From: an uncultured Roseburia sp.
GTDB taxonomy: Bacteria > Bacillota > Clostridia > Lachnospirales > Lachnospiraceae
NCBI GenBank assembly: GCA_900550935.1
Contig: URUD01000001.1
Span: 62,001-126,000, forward strand
Reading direction: 5' to 3'
Length of the DNA stretch: 64,000 bases
The position numbers and the translations under genes were made by a program. Under the pieces are notes generated by a model. That model did no database searches. It was not told the DNA's origin and saw only the letters and a list, made by a program, of their open reading frames with translations. Positions 10,280 through 18,931 of this stretch are shown here, in pieces (within the stretch, counting starts at the first letter, position 1; the number at the start of each line of letters is the position of its first letter).

Positions 10280-11254
10280 ATGGCAAAAGAGATTAACACA
10301 ATCGGTGTATTGACAAGTGGTGGCGATGCTCCGGGTATGAACGCAGCCATCCGTGCAGTTGTAAGGGAAGCAATTGCAAAGGGAAAAAAGGTAAAAGGTA
10401 TTAAGAGAGGATATGCAGGACTTCTTCAGGAAGAGATCGTAGATATGGAAGCAAAAGACGTATCTGATATCATCCAGAGAGGTGGTACAATTTTACAGAC
10501 TGCCCGTTGTAAGGAGTTTACAACACCGGAAGGACAGAAAAAAGGTGCAGAGATTTGTAAGAAACACGGCATCGACGGTATCATCGTAATCGGTGGTGAC
10601 GGTTCTTTCAAAGGTGCTCAGAAGTTAGCAGCTCTTGGGATCAATACCATCGGTCTTCCGGGAACAATCGACCTTGATATCGCATGCACAGAGTACACGA
10701 TTGGTTTTGATACAGCAGTAAATACAGCAATGGAAGCAATCGATAAAGTTCGTGATACTTCTACTTCACACGAGAGATGCAGCATCATCGAGGTTATGGG
10801 ACGTGGAGCCGGCTACATCGCATTATGGTGTGGTATTGCAAACGGTGCAGAGGATATCCTGCTTCCGGAGAAATATGACTATGATGAGCAGAAACTTGTA
10901 AATCATATCATCGAGAACAGAAAACGTGGAAAACAGCATCATATCATCGTAAATGCAGAGGGAATTGGACATTCCTCCAGTATGGCAAAACGTATCGAAG
11001 CTGCAACCGGAGTTGAGACACGTGCAACCATCTTAGGACATATGCAGCGTGGTGGCAGCCCGACCTGTAAAGACCGTGTATATGCATCTACCATGGGAGC
11101 ACTGGCAGTAGACCTGCTTTGCGAAGGAAAGAGCAACCGTGTCGTTGGATATCGTCATGGAGATTTCGTAGATTTCGATATCGATGAGGCACTTGCTATG
11201 ACAAAACAGATCCCGGAATACGAGTACGAGATCAGCAAGAATCTGTCTCTGTAA
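10280..11254 (+). CDS. pfkA: ATP-dependent 6-phosphofructokinase
   Basis: Phosphorylates fructose 6-phosphate in glycolysis. Visible motifs: GGDAPGMNAAIRAVVREA near the N terminus, the ATP-site GGDGS with Gly at the position that is Asp in PPi-dependent enzymes, the catalytic loop GTIDLD at 128-133, and GRGAGYIALWCGIANGA further on. Position 132 is Leu where the textbook motif TIDND has Asn; the two catalytic Asp residues are kept. Length 324 is normal for bacterial PfkA. AGGAGG at 10263-10268 fixes the start. A hairpin terminator follows. Codons are strongly biased, as expected for a highly expressed gene. Confidence 0.95.
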   Translation: MAKEINTIGVLTSGGDAPGMNAAIRAVVREAIAKGKKVKGIKRGYAGLLQEEIVDMEAKDVSDIIQRGGTILQTARCKEFTTPEGQKKGAEICKKHGIDGIIVIGGDGSFKGAQKLAALGINTIGLPGTIDLDIACTEYTIGFDTAVNTAMEAIDKVRDTSTSHERCSIIEVMGRGAGYIALWCGIANGAEDILLPEKYDYDEQKLVNHIIENRKRGKQHHIIVNAEGIGHSSSMAKRIEAATGVETRATILGHMQRGGSPTCKDRVYASTMGALAVDLLCEGKSNRVVGYRHGDFVDFDIDEALAMTKQIPEYEYEISKNLSL

Positions 11255-11294
11255 GAAACAGTAAGGGACAAGTCAGAGTTGTAATTACATGTAG

Positions 11295-11341
11295 AATCCG
11301 TTATACTTGTGGACAAATCGAGTATAACGGATTTCGTTTTG
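11295..11341 (+). terminator. Intrinsic terminator after pfkA
   Basis: A perfect 13-bp stem, AATCCGTTATACT (11295-11307) with AGTATAACGGATT (11321-11333), around a 13-base loop, followed by TCGTTTTG. It lies between pfkA and the methyltransferase gene. Confidence 0.85.
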
Positions 11342-11357
11342 TAAAGGAAAACAGATT

Positions 11358-12134
11358 ATGATCACAAGTACATCCAATCAACAGATAAAACATATCAGCC
11401 AGTTGGTTAAAAAGGCAAAGTTAAGAAATGAAGAGGGCATTTTCATTGTGGAAGGCAGAAAAATGTTTGCGGAGGCACCAAAGGAATGGGTCACTCAGAT
11501 CTATGTTTCCGAGACATTTTTAAAAGATCCGGAGCATGAAAAAATGTTAAAGGAGCGTACGTATGAAGTGGTTTCGGATGCAGTATTAAAAAGCATTTCA
11601 GATACGCAGACCCCGCAGGGGATCCTCTGTCTGGTCAGACAGCCGAAGTATGAGTTAGAGGATCTGTATCAGGGAGAGCACACCCATCTGCTGATCTTAG
11701 AGAGCATCCAGGATCCGGGAAATCTGGGCACAATGCTTCGGACCGGAGAAGGGGCAGGGATTACCGGGGTGGTCATGAACCAGACGACCGTGGATCTTTT
11801 CAATCCAAAGACGATCCGGTCTACGATGGGAAGCATTTACAGAGTACCGTTTTATGTCACGAAAGATCTTCCTGCGACGATCGGGAAACTGAAAAAGGAA
11901 CAGGTAAAGCTTTACGCGGCACATTTAAAGGGAACGATGCAGTATGACGAGCCGGATTACCGCGGCAGGACGGCATTTCTCATTGGAAATGAGGGAAACG
12001 GACTGTCGGATGAGATCGCAGGTCTGGCAGATTCCTATATTAAGATCCCGATGGAGGGACAGGTCGAGTCCTTAAATGCAGCGATCTCCGCATCATTGTT
12101 AATGTATGAGACGAACAGACAGCGCAGACATTAG
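11358..12134 (+). CDS. SpoU/TrmH-family RNA 2'-O-methyltransferase
   Basis: SAM-dependent SPOUT methyltransferase that probably modifies a ribose in 23S rRNA or tRNA. The N-terminal 100 residues form the small substrate-binding domain (FIVEGRKMFAEA). The C-terminal knotted domain has all three motifs: QDPGNLGTMLRTGEGAG (Asn and Arg of motif 1), FLIGNEGNGLS (motif 2) and IPMEGQVESLNAAISASLL (motif 3). Length 258 fits the family. It begins 24 bases after the pfkA terminator, so it needs its own promoter or read-through. The exact target nucleotide is not predictable. Confidence 0.92.
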   Translation: MITSTSNQQIKHISQLVKKAKLRNEEGIFIVEGRKMFAEAPKEWVTQIYVSETFLKDPEHEKMLKERTYEVVSDAVLKSISDTQTPQGILCLVRQPKYELEDLYQGEHTHLLILESIQDPGNLGTMLRTGEGAGITGVVMNQTTVDLFNPKTIRSTMGSIYRVPFYVTKDLPATIGKLKKEQVKLYAAHLKGTMQYDEPDYRGRTAFLIGNEGNGLSDEIAGLADSYIKIPMEGQVESLNAAISASLLMYETNRQRRH

Positions 12135-12151
12135 GAGAGGAACGAAAAGAC

Positions 12152-12415
12152 ATGAGAATTTGGTTTAAGATAATGAAGGGAACGCATCTGATCCAGGATA
12201 TGACGGTTGAGGATGAGAGCGCAGAGACCAGAACACATAAGATTTTTCATGCCTTGGAGGAGGCATGTTATGAATTTGACCTTGGAAAGCCGATCTGGCT
12301 GGATTCCAATGTGGAGGAATTTAAGCGGCATGCAAAGACCAGATTTACACAGGATTGTTTTATAGAGCATGTGGATTTTGATTATCTGGAACTGCATGTG
12401 ATCGAGGAAGACTAG
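12152..12415 (+). CDS. Conserved small protein of unknown function
   Basis: An 87-residue soluble acidic protein that I do not recognise. It starts 17 bases after the methyltransferase stop, with AGGAGAGG-type pairing just upstream, and is followed 34 bases later by the membrane protein gene, so the three probably share a transcript. Predicted alternating strands and helices (KIMKGTHLIQDMTVED, then THKIFHALEEACYEFDL) with no cysteine pair or known catalytic motif. A role linked to the methyltransferase is possible but not shown. Confidence 0.75.
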   Translation: MRIWFKIMKGTHLIQDMTVEDESAETRTHKIFHALEEACYEFDLGKPIWLDSNVEEFKRHAKTRFTQDCFIEHVDFDYLELHVIEED

Positions 12416-12449
12416 AAAAGACAAGGAGAAAGAAAAGAGGCAGGATATC

Positions 12450-13511
12450 ATGGAAAAAGTAAAAGCATTTTTGAAACGAAAAAATATTGAACTGTCAGTA
12501 AAGCGGTATCTGATCGATGCCTTGGGAGCAATGGCACAGGGATTGTTTGCATCCCTTCTGATCGGTACGATCATCAGCACGCTTGGCACGCAGCTTGGGA
12601 TTGAGATACTGGTGACGGTGGGAACCTATGCGAAAGCAGCAGTCGGACCGGCAATGGCAGTCGCCATCGGATATGCACTGCAGGCATCGCCGCTGGTTCT
12701 GTTTTCCCTTGCGGCAGTCGGGGCAGCAGCCAATGAATTAGGCGGCGCAGGCGGACCGCTTGCTGTTTTAGTCGTTACGATCTTTGCAGCAGAGTTTGGA
12801 AAAGCAGTTTCCAAAGAGACCAAGATCGATATTATCGTAACCCCATTTGTCACCGTATTTGTGGGTGTATGCCTTTCCATCTGGTGGGCACCGGGTATCG
12901 GAACTGCCGCAAGTGCTGTGGGTAACGCTATTATGTGGGCAACCGAGTTACAGCCGTTCTTCATGGGAATCATCGTATCTGTCGTTGTTGGTATCGCACT
13001 GACACTCCCGATCAGCAGCGCGGCGATCTGCGCGGCACTTGGACTGACCGGACTTGCCGGAGGAGCCGCTTTGGCCGGCTGTTGTGCACAGATGGTCGGA
13101 TTTGCAGTATTAAGTTTCCGTGAGAATAAGTGGGGCGGACTGTTTGCGCAGGGAATTGGAACTTCCATGCTCCAGATGGGAAATATCGTAAAGAATCCGC
13201 GGATCTGGCTCCCTGCTATTTTAACCTCTGCGATCACAGGCCCGATCGCAACCTGCGTGTTCCGTTTGCAGATGAACGGCGCGGCAGTATCTGCCGGAAT
13301 GGGAACCTGCGGACTGGTCGGACAGATTGGTGTGTATACCGGCTGGATCGCAGACATTGATGCAGGCACAAAAGCAGCGGTCACGGCAATGGACTGGGCA
13401 GGACTCGTCCTTGTCAGCTTTATTTTACCGGGACTGCTCTGCTTCTTATTTGGAAAGCTGTTCCGTCGGATCGGATGGATCAAAGAGGGCGATTTGACCC
13501 TTGATTTATAA
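12450..13511 (+). CDS. PfoR/PTS EIIC-like membrane protein
   Basis: Polytopic membrane protein of 353 residues with about ten helices rich in Gly and Ala, matching the PTS_EIIC_2 family that includes PfoR of Clostridium perfringens. Members resemble PTS sugar permease subunits but lack linked IIA and IIB domains; none is encoded nearby, so transport by phosphotransfer is unproven. The start follows the pairing sites AAGGAGAAAG and GAGG and sits 34 bases after the small protein gene. A GC-rich stem with a bulge (about 13517-13548) just after the stop may end this operon. Substrate unknown. Confidence 0.8.
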   Translation: MEKVKAFLKRKNIELSVKRYLIDALGAMAQGLFASLLIGTIISTLGTQLGIEILVTVGTYAKAAVGPAMAVAIGYALQASPLVLFSLAAVGAAANELGGAGGPLAVLVVTIFAAEFGKAVSKETKIDIIVTPFVTVFVGVCLSIWWAPGIGTAASAVGNAIMWATELQPFFMGIIVSVVVGIALTLPISSAAICAALGLTGLAGGAALAGCCAQMVGFAVLSFRENKWGGLFAQGIGTSMLQMGNIVKNPRIWLPAILTSAITGPIATCVFRLQMNGAAVSAGMGTCGLVGQIGVYTGWIADIDAGTKAAVTAMDWAGLVLVSFILPGLLCFLFGKLFRRIGWIKEGDLTLDL

Positions 13512-13567
13512 AAAAGTAACAGCTTAGCCGCCAGTGAGGCTGCTGTTTGTAAAATATTTGTATCGTC

Positions 13568-13758
13568 ATGTATCAGTTCGGAAACGAGAAATTTATATCC
13601 ATCACTTTCCTATGGAAATAAATCTCATTATTAGTCTCAAAAAACCCGGAATTTTCAGAAACGCTTTTTAAAATTCTCGGATTTTTCTCGAAATCATAAT
13701 GAGATTTATTTCTTAGGAAAGTATGGTCTGAAATTTGTTATAATCCGAACTGATACAT
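13568..13758. repeat. Large imperfect palindrome, about 190 bp
   Basis: The outer arms ATGTATCAGTTCGGA (13568-13582) and TCCGAACTGATACAT (13744-13758) are perfect 15-bp complements. Inside, 13604-13631 pairs with 13696-13722 almost perfectly (ACTTTCCTA and AAATAAATCTCATTAT against their complements), and nearer the centre CCGGAATTTT pairs with AAAATTCTCGG. The centre is near 13663. Between the arm blocks lie shorter unpaired stretches. No open frame is present, and no clear target-site duplication is seen. It fills most of the 380-bp gene-free gap 13512-13891 and could be a MITE-like element or a long leader hairpin. A TATAAT at 13739-13744 overlaps the right arm. Confidence 0.85.
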
Positions 13759-13891
13759 GGTCAGATATTTATAAGTGGCAGTCCCACTGGCAGCTGAAAT
13801 ATTAAAAAAGACACAAAAAATGAAAAAGTATAGCCCATTTTATAGCAAAATATGCTATACTGGAACAAGAGAACAGGCTTGGAGGGATAGT

Positions 13892-14569
13892 ATGGATAGA
13901 CCGCTTGAGATTAATGATGGCATTGACAGCTGGAATACCATTCGATTTTTATACAACTCAGCATTAAAGGAAGTCCGGACCAAAGTAGAGATTTTAAATG
14001 ACGAATTTCAACAGGTTCATCAGTACAATCCGATCGAATATATCAAATCCAGGATCAAATCACCGGAGAGTATCGTAAAGAAATTAAAACGATATGGCTA
14101 TGAGAGTTCGATTGACAACATGGTACAGCACATCAATGATATTGCCGGAATCCGTATCGTGTGTTCGTTTACATCCGATATCTACCGGCTGGCAGAGATG
14201 ATCGGCAGACAGAATGACCTGACCGTGATCTCAATTAAGGATTATATCAAACAGCCAAAAGAAAGTGGTTACAAGAGTTACCACATGCTAGTGACGGTTC
14301 CGATCTTTCTGACAGACCGTGTCATTGATACAAAGGTTGAGATCCAGATAAGAACCATGGCAATGGACTTCTGGGCGAGCTTAGAGCACAAGATCTATTA
14401 CAAATTTGAGGGGAATGCACCGGATTATATCAGCCGTGACCTGCGGGAATGTTCCGGGATTGTTTCTATGCTGGATGCAAAGATGCTTCAGCTGAATGAG
14501 GCGATCATAGAGGCAAAAGAGGCACAGGAAGAGCGCAAACAGGAGGAAGAGACGGGTGGTGCACTATAA
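13892..14569 (+). CDS. Small alarmone synthetase (RelQ-like (p)ppGpp synthase)
   Basis: Single-domain GTP pyrophosphokinase that makes ppGpp from ATP and GDP/GTP, 225 residues. Synthetase marks: RYGYESSIDNM, DIAGIRIVCSF, KESGYKSYHM and EIQIRTMAMDFWASLEHKI. There is no HD hydrolase and no TGS/ACT region, so it is a small synthetase and not Rel. GGAGGG lies 5 bases before the ATG at 13892; an in-frame ATG at 13775 would add 39 residues unlike the family and would include TATACT (13856-13861), a possible -10 box. The 3' end overlaps the GGDEF-EAL gene by 14 bases, so the two second-messenger enzymes are translationally coupled. Confidence 0.92.
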   Translation: MDRPLEINDGIDSWNTIRFLYNSALKEVRTKVEILNDEFQQVHQYNPIEYIKSRIKSPESIVKKLKRYGYESSIDNMVQHINDIAGIRIVCSFTSDIYRLAEMIGRQNDLTVISIKDYIKQPKESGYKSYHMLVTVPIFLTDRVIDTKVEIQIRTMAMDFWASLEHKIYYKFEGNAPDYISRDLRECSGIVSMLDAKMLQLNEAIIEAKEAQEERKQEEETGGAL

Positions 14570-16475
14570 TTATGATTTTGAAATAGCGTCGCTTATTATT
14601 ATGACGATCATCCTGCTTCATTTTTGGATGGTTCGTCAGTTTCCGACCCGCAGTGGCAGGGTATTTTTGAAACTGCTGTTTGTGTGTATTGGAGAATGTA
14701 TTTTTAATATTTTATCGTGTATGGGAATTGCAAATGCAGCGTTCATTCCAGAGATTTGGAATGAATTGTTTGCGTTTGCTTTTTTTGCACTTGAGGGACT
14801 TTGCTCTTATTGTATTTTTTCCTATATGCTCACGGTCTGTGACCTGGAAAAGGGGAGCGGCAGGGGCATCCGTGTGATGGGGCTGATCCCGTTTCTGTTT
14901 TTTGAGGCAATGGTCATTGTCAATGTATGGAAGCCGTTTTTCTACTATTTTGATGACGGACAGTATTATCAGGGTGAGGGCGCATGGTTTGGATATGCCT
15001 ATATTGTTTATTACTTTTTGCTCAATCTGCTTTTGATCCTGTTGTACCGTAAGAGAATAGGGAAACGTATGTCTGTGATCATCCTTACTTATACGGCAAC
15101 TGCAGTAGGAGCAATTGTATTGCAGTTTGAGTTCCGGGGACAGCTTCTGACAAGTACAGCGAATGTAATTATTCTGTTGATGTTATATCTGGCAATGCAG
15201 GGGCGCAATGAACTGGTGGATGTGGTAACCGGAGTGGCAAATGAAGAGGCATTTTCCCTGCAGATCAAACAGATGTTACAGTACCGGGAGAAAAAGTCAG
15301 TGATGACCGTACATATCCGCCGGTTCCATCATATCACGAGTGTCATTGGATTTGAAAACGGAAATCAGCTTTTAGATGATGTTGGACGTTTTCTGGTAAG
15401 ACAGTGCGGAAAATTTCATGTGTTCCAGAGTGCGGAAGATACGTTTCACATCATTGCAGATACGGAAAAAGAGCGAAAACGGATGGAAGAAGAGATAAAA
15501 AAACGTTTCCTCCTGGGCTGGCAGGTACAGGGCAATGAGGTTGCTTTGGATCTGGCACTCATTGTGCAGCACTATCCGGAAGATTTTTCTACCATCCCTG
15601 AGTACAAAAATATGATAGAATATCTCTTAGAGCGAGCCAAACGCGAGACCAGCCAGACGATATTTGAGACAAATGCTTCATTTTTAGAGAAATACCGCCG
15701 CAGAAACAGCATAGAACTTGCAATGGAACAGGCAATCAGGCAACGCTCTTTTGAAGTATATTATCAGCCAATCTATTCACTCAAAGAAAAAAAGATCACT
15801 TCGCTTGAGGCACTGGTGCGCCTGCGTGATGGAGAACTGGGCTTTATTTCACCGGAAGAGTTTATTCCAATCGCGGAGAAAAACGGAATGATCCTTAAAA
15901 TTGGTGAACAGGTACTCGAGGAGTGCTGCAAATTTTTATCCAGGCATGTGCTGTCAAACGATTCACTTGGCATACGGACCGTGCATGTCAATGTGTCGGC
16001 GGTGCAGTGTTTCCGTCAGAATTTAAAAGAGACGATCATTCCGGTGCTTGAAAAATTCCATGTACCGCCAACGATGATCTCACTGGAACTTACAGAGGGA
16101 ACTGCAGTACGTGCACCGGAACTGTTGCAACGCCATATGAGAGAACTGGGAAAACTGGGAATGTCCTTTGCACTGGATGATTATGGAAGTGGCAATGCCA
16201 ACTGTTCTTATCTGATCCGCTTCCCATTCCAGGAGATCAAGATCGATAAAGAGATCGTGTGGGCATATTTTGAAAACCATTCGGCACGGGTGGTATTGCA
16301 GAATGAGATCAATATTATGAAGGAGTTAGGACTTCCGCTTATCATCGAGGGGATTGAGAACAAAGAACAGAGTGATGAGATGGAACGGCTGGGGGTAGAT
16401 TACATACAGGGATATTATTATGGCAGACCAATGCCGGAAGAGGATTGTTTGCGCTATATCCGAAGCTTTTTATAG
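14556..16475 (+). CDS. Membrane GGDEF-EAL protein, likely c-di-GMP phosphodiesterase
   Basis: Residues 8-215 hold about seven hydrophobic helices, an uncharacterised membrane sensor. A degenerate GGDEF domain follows: the signature site reads SAEDTF, so cyclase activity is not expected. The EAL domain from about 385 onward keeps the catalytic set: EALVRL (near 418), VNVSAVQ, ELTEGT, DDYGSG, EIKIDK and EGIEN. It should hydrolyse c-di-GMP. The GTG start at 14556 overlaps the alarmone synthetase gene, with AGGAGG 9 bases before it; a second GTG follows at 14559. Length 639. Confidence 0.9.
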   Translation: MVHYNYDFEIASLIIMTIILLHFWMVRQFPTRSGRVFLKLLFVCIGECIFNILSCMGIANAAFIPEIWNELFAFAFFALEGLCSYCIFSYMLTVCDLEKGSGRGIRVMGLIPFLFFEAMVIVNVWKPFFYYFDDGQYYQGEGAWFGYAYIVYYFLLNLLLILLYRKRIGKRMSVIILTYTATAVGAIVLQFEFRGQLLTSTANVIILLMLYLAMQGRNELVDVVTGVANEEAFSLQIKQMLQYREKKSVMTVHIRRFHHITSVIGFENGNQLLDDVGRFLVRQCGKFHVFQSAEDTFHIIADTEKERKRMEEEIKKRFLLGWQVQGNEVALDLALIVQHYPEDFSTIPEYKNMIEYLLERAKRETSQTIFETNASFLEKYRRRNSIELAMEQAIRQRSFEVYYQPIYSLKEKKITSLEALVRLRDGELGFISPEEFIPIAEKNGMILKIGEQVLEECCKFLSRHVLSNDSLGIRTVHVNVSAVQCFRQNLKETIIPVLEKFHVPPTMISLELTEGTAVRAPELLQRHMRELGKLGMSFALDDYGSGNANCSYLIRFPFQEIKIDKEIVWAYFENHSARVVLQNEINIMKELGLPLIIEGIENKEQSDEMERLGVDYIQGYYYGRPMPEEDCLRYIRSFL

Positions 16476-16504
16476 GGTAGAATACAGCCAGGAATGGAGA
16501 CAAT

Positions 16505-18382
16505 ATGAACATTATCAACGTTGAAAACATTACAAAATCATATACAGAGAGGGAGCTTTTTCACGAAGCTTCCTTTTATTTGCAGGAAGGCGAAAAGGTG
16601 GGGATCATTGGTATCAATGGAACCGGAAAATCCACCCTGCTCCGTATCATAGCCGGACTGGAACAGCCGGAAGAGGGAACCGTTACAAAGGGAAATCATA
16701 TCGTGGTACGCTATCTGCCGCAGAATCCGGTTTTTGACCCGGAGATGACGGTACTGGATGCTGTTCTTGCAGCAGCAAAGGAGCATGCGGGGGAGGCAGA
16801 ACTCTGGAATGCTTCCAGTGATGCCAAGACCATGATGACGAAACTCGGTATCTATGATTTTGAGCAGAAGACCGGGGAGCTTTCCGGTGGACAGCGAAAG
16901 AGACTGGCACTGGTGGCAGCGGTTCTGGTGCCCTGTGATGTGCTCTTATTAGACGAGCCGACCAACCATCTGGATTCTGCTATGGCAGACTGGCTGGAAG
17001 ATTTCTTAAAAAAATGGCGCGGTTCCCTTATCATGGTAACGCATGACCGCTATTTTCTGGACAGTGTCTGTAATCGTATCGTGGAAATCGACCGTGGCAG
17101 CATTTACAGCTATGACACCAATTATTCCGGCTATCTGGAACGCAAGGCAGAGCGGGAAGAGATGCAGCAGGCGAGCGAGAAAAAGAGACAGAACATCCTG
17201 CGCAAAGAGTTAGCCTGGATCAGACGTGGGGCAAAAGCGCGTACCACAAAGCAGAAGGGCAGGATCAAGCGTTATGAGCAGCTGCGGGATGAGACAGTAT
17301 TGGAAGCGGACGGAAGTGTGGAGATGAGTTCGGTCACTTCCCGGATGGGAAAGACCACGATCGAGCTGGATCATATCAGAAAAGCATATGATGACAAAGT
17401 ACTGCTGTCTGATTTTTCCTATATTTTCCTAAAAGGCGACCGGATCGGGTTTATCGGGCCAAACGGCAGTGGAAAGACAACGCTGATGAAGATCATTGAC
17501 GGCAGGATTACCCCGGATGCAGGGACGGTTACGATCGGACAGACGATCAGGATCGGCTATTATACGCAGGAGATTGAGCAGGAAAAAGATGCCGGGATCG
17601 CCTATATGGATCCGGAAGAGAAGGTCATTGACTACATTAAAAATACAGCAGAATATGTCAGAACCACAGATGGACTCGTATCGGCATCTGCAATGCTGGA
17701 ACGATTTTTATTTCCTGCATCCGCGCAGTACAGCCCGATCGGAAAACTTTCCGGTGGAGAAAAGCGCCGTTTAAATCTGCTACGGGTTTTGATGGAGGCA
17801 CCAAACGTATTGATCTTAGACGAGCCGACCAACGACCTTGACACACGCACGCTTACCATTTTAGAGGACTATCTGGATAATTATGATGGCATTGTCATTA
17901 CCGTATCCCATGACCGTTATTTCCTCGACCGTGTGGTGCGCCGCATTTTTGCATTTGAAGGAGATGGCACAGTCAGACAGTATGAGGGCGGATATACCGA
18001 TTATAGGAACCGTCTGGCAGAGGAAGGCAGAACGCCGGGAGAAAACGGAATGGCACAGTCTGGTGCAACTGGAACTGCAAGGAGCCAGGAGTCTGGGGAT
18101 GACATATCCGAAAAAACAGATTCGACGGCAACCTGGAAGCATGAAAAGAAACTGAAATTCAGCTATAAAGAGCAGAGAGAGTATGAGACGATCGAGGACG
18201 ACATTGCCGCTCTGGAAGAAAAACTCGAAAAGCTCGATGCGGATATGACGGCAAATGCCACCAATTCTGTCAGACTGGGGGAACTGATGGAAGAAAAGGA
18301 GCAGGCAGAGCAGCAACTTGAAGAGAAGATGGAGCGTTGGGAGTATCTGGAGGATCTGGCAGGAAAGATAGCAGAGCAGTAA
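16505..18382 (+). CDS. ABC-F family ATPase
   Basis: Soluble tandem ATPase of the ABC-F group, which acts on ribosomes rather than in transport. ABC1 has Walker A GINGTGKS (36-43), signature LSGGQRKRLAL and LLDEPTNHLD; ABC2 has GPNGSGKT (318-325), LSGGEKRRLNLLR and ILDEPTNDLD. Between them lies a basic linker (QKGRIKRYEQLRDE), the site that contacts the ribosome in EttA/Uup-type proteins. A Ser/Thr/Gly linker and a C-terminal coiled coil (about 560-620) place it near Uup. There is no transmembrane partner. Length 625. A role in antibiotic protection cannot be excluded, but Uup-like housekeeping is more likely. Confidence 0.93.
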   Translation: MNIINVENITKSYTERELFHEASFYLQEGEKVGIIGINGTGKSTLLRIIAGLEQPEEGTVTKGNHIVVRYLPQNPVFDPEMTVLDAVLAAAKEHAGEAELWNASSDAKTMMTKLGIYDFEQKTGELSGGQRKRLALVAAVLVPCDVLLLDEPTNHLDSAMADWLEDFLKKWRGSLIMVTHDRYFLDSVCNRIVEIDRGSIYSYDTNYSGYLERKAEREEMQQASEKKRQNILRKELAWIRRGAKARTTKQKGRIKRYEQLRDETVLEADGSVEMSSVTSRMGKTTIELDHIRKAYDDKVLLSDFSYIFLKGDRIGFIGPNGSGKTTLMKIIDGRITPDAGTVTIGQTIRIGYYTQEIEQEKDAGIAYMDPEEKVIDYIKNTAEYVRTTDGLVSASAMLERFLFPASAQYSPIGKLSGGEKRRLNLLRVLMEAPNVLILDEPTNDLDTRTLTILEDYLDNYDGIVITVSHDRYFLDRVVRRIFAFEGDGTVRQYEGGYTDYRNRLAEEGRTPGENGMAQSGATGTARSQESGDDISEKTDSTATWKHEKKLKFSYKEQREYETIEDDIAALEEKLEKLDADMTANATNSVRLGELMEEKEQAEQQLEEKMERWEYLEDLAGKIAEQ

Positions 18383-18415
18383 AGGAGTTCAGATGTGACA
18401 TATATAATGTAACCG

Positions 18416-18444
18416 TTGAAATTACATCAAAGTTCTGCTATGAT
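18416..18444 (+). promoter_or_regulatory. Promoter of the Rrf2 gene
   Basis: -35 TTGAAA (18416-18421), a 17-base spacer and -10 TATGAT (18439-18444), 25 bases before the start codon. The AT-rich sequence TATATAATGTAAC just upstream could hold an operator, but I cannot define one. Confidence 0.75.
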
Positions 18445-18468
18445 GAACACGGAAAAGAGGTGTAAAAA

Positions 18469-18906
18469 ATGCAGATTTCAAGCAGATTTACCATGGCAAT
18501 CCATATGTTTGCCTGTATAGATACGTTTTCAGATCAGAAGATGACAAGTGATTTTATGGCAGCCAGCATTGGAACAAATCCGGTCATCGTACGAAAACTT
18601 TTGCGGCAGTTAAAGGCAGCCGGCTTGGTTGAAGTATCGAGGGGAACCGGTGGTGTAACAATCAAAAAACCGCTTGATCAGATCACTTTTCTTGATATCT
18701 ATAAGGCGGTAGAATGTGCCCCGGATGAGGAACTGTTTCATTTTCATGAAAATCCGAACCAGCATTGTCCGGTCGGAAAAAATATCCACCATGTGTTGGA
18801 TAACCGGTTATTGGAGGTTCAGAGGGCAATGGAGGAGAAGCTTTCGGAGATGACGCTGGCGGATGTAAAAAAGGATGTTGCAGCATATATGGAAAAAGAG
18901 CAGTAG
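18469..18906 (+). CDS. Rrf2-family transcriptional regulator
   Basis: A 145-residue winged-helix regulator. The N terminus (MQISSRFTMAIHMFACI) and the recognition helix region (NPVIVRKLLRQLKAAGLVEV) with the wing SRGTGGVTIKKP are typical of Rrf2. The three cysteines are not spaced like the CX5CX5C Fe-S ligands of IscR, so it looks more like YwnA/CymR-type members that sense other signals. It has its own promoter and is followed 25 bases later by an AraC gene. Rrf2 proteins often sit by suf genes; here the suf remnant is 20 kb away, which may or may not be connected. Confidence 0.88.
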   Translation: MQISSRFTMAIHMFACIDTFSDQKMTSDFMAASIGTNPVIVRKLLRQLKAAGLVEVSRGTGGVTIKKPLDQITFLDIYKAVECAPDEELFHFHENPNQHCPVGKNIHHVLDNRLLEVQRAMEEKLSEMTLADVKKDVAAYMEKEQ

Positions 18907-18931
18907 ATAAGAAGAAAAGGACAGACAGCGC

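Noticed and set aside
12626..13483. Open frame of 285 codons on the minus strand opposite the PfoR-like gene
   Set aside because: It is a codon-bias shadow of the Gly/Ala-rich membrane protein, whose plus-strand product is clearly a real family member.
13560..13760. Invertible promoter or phase switch at the palindrome
   Set aside because: The arms are joined by mostly paired sequence, so flipping would change little, and no invertase gene is in the window.
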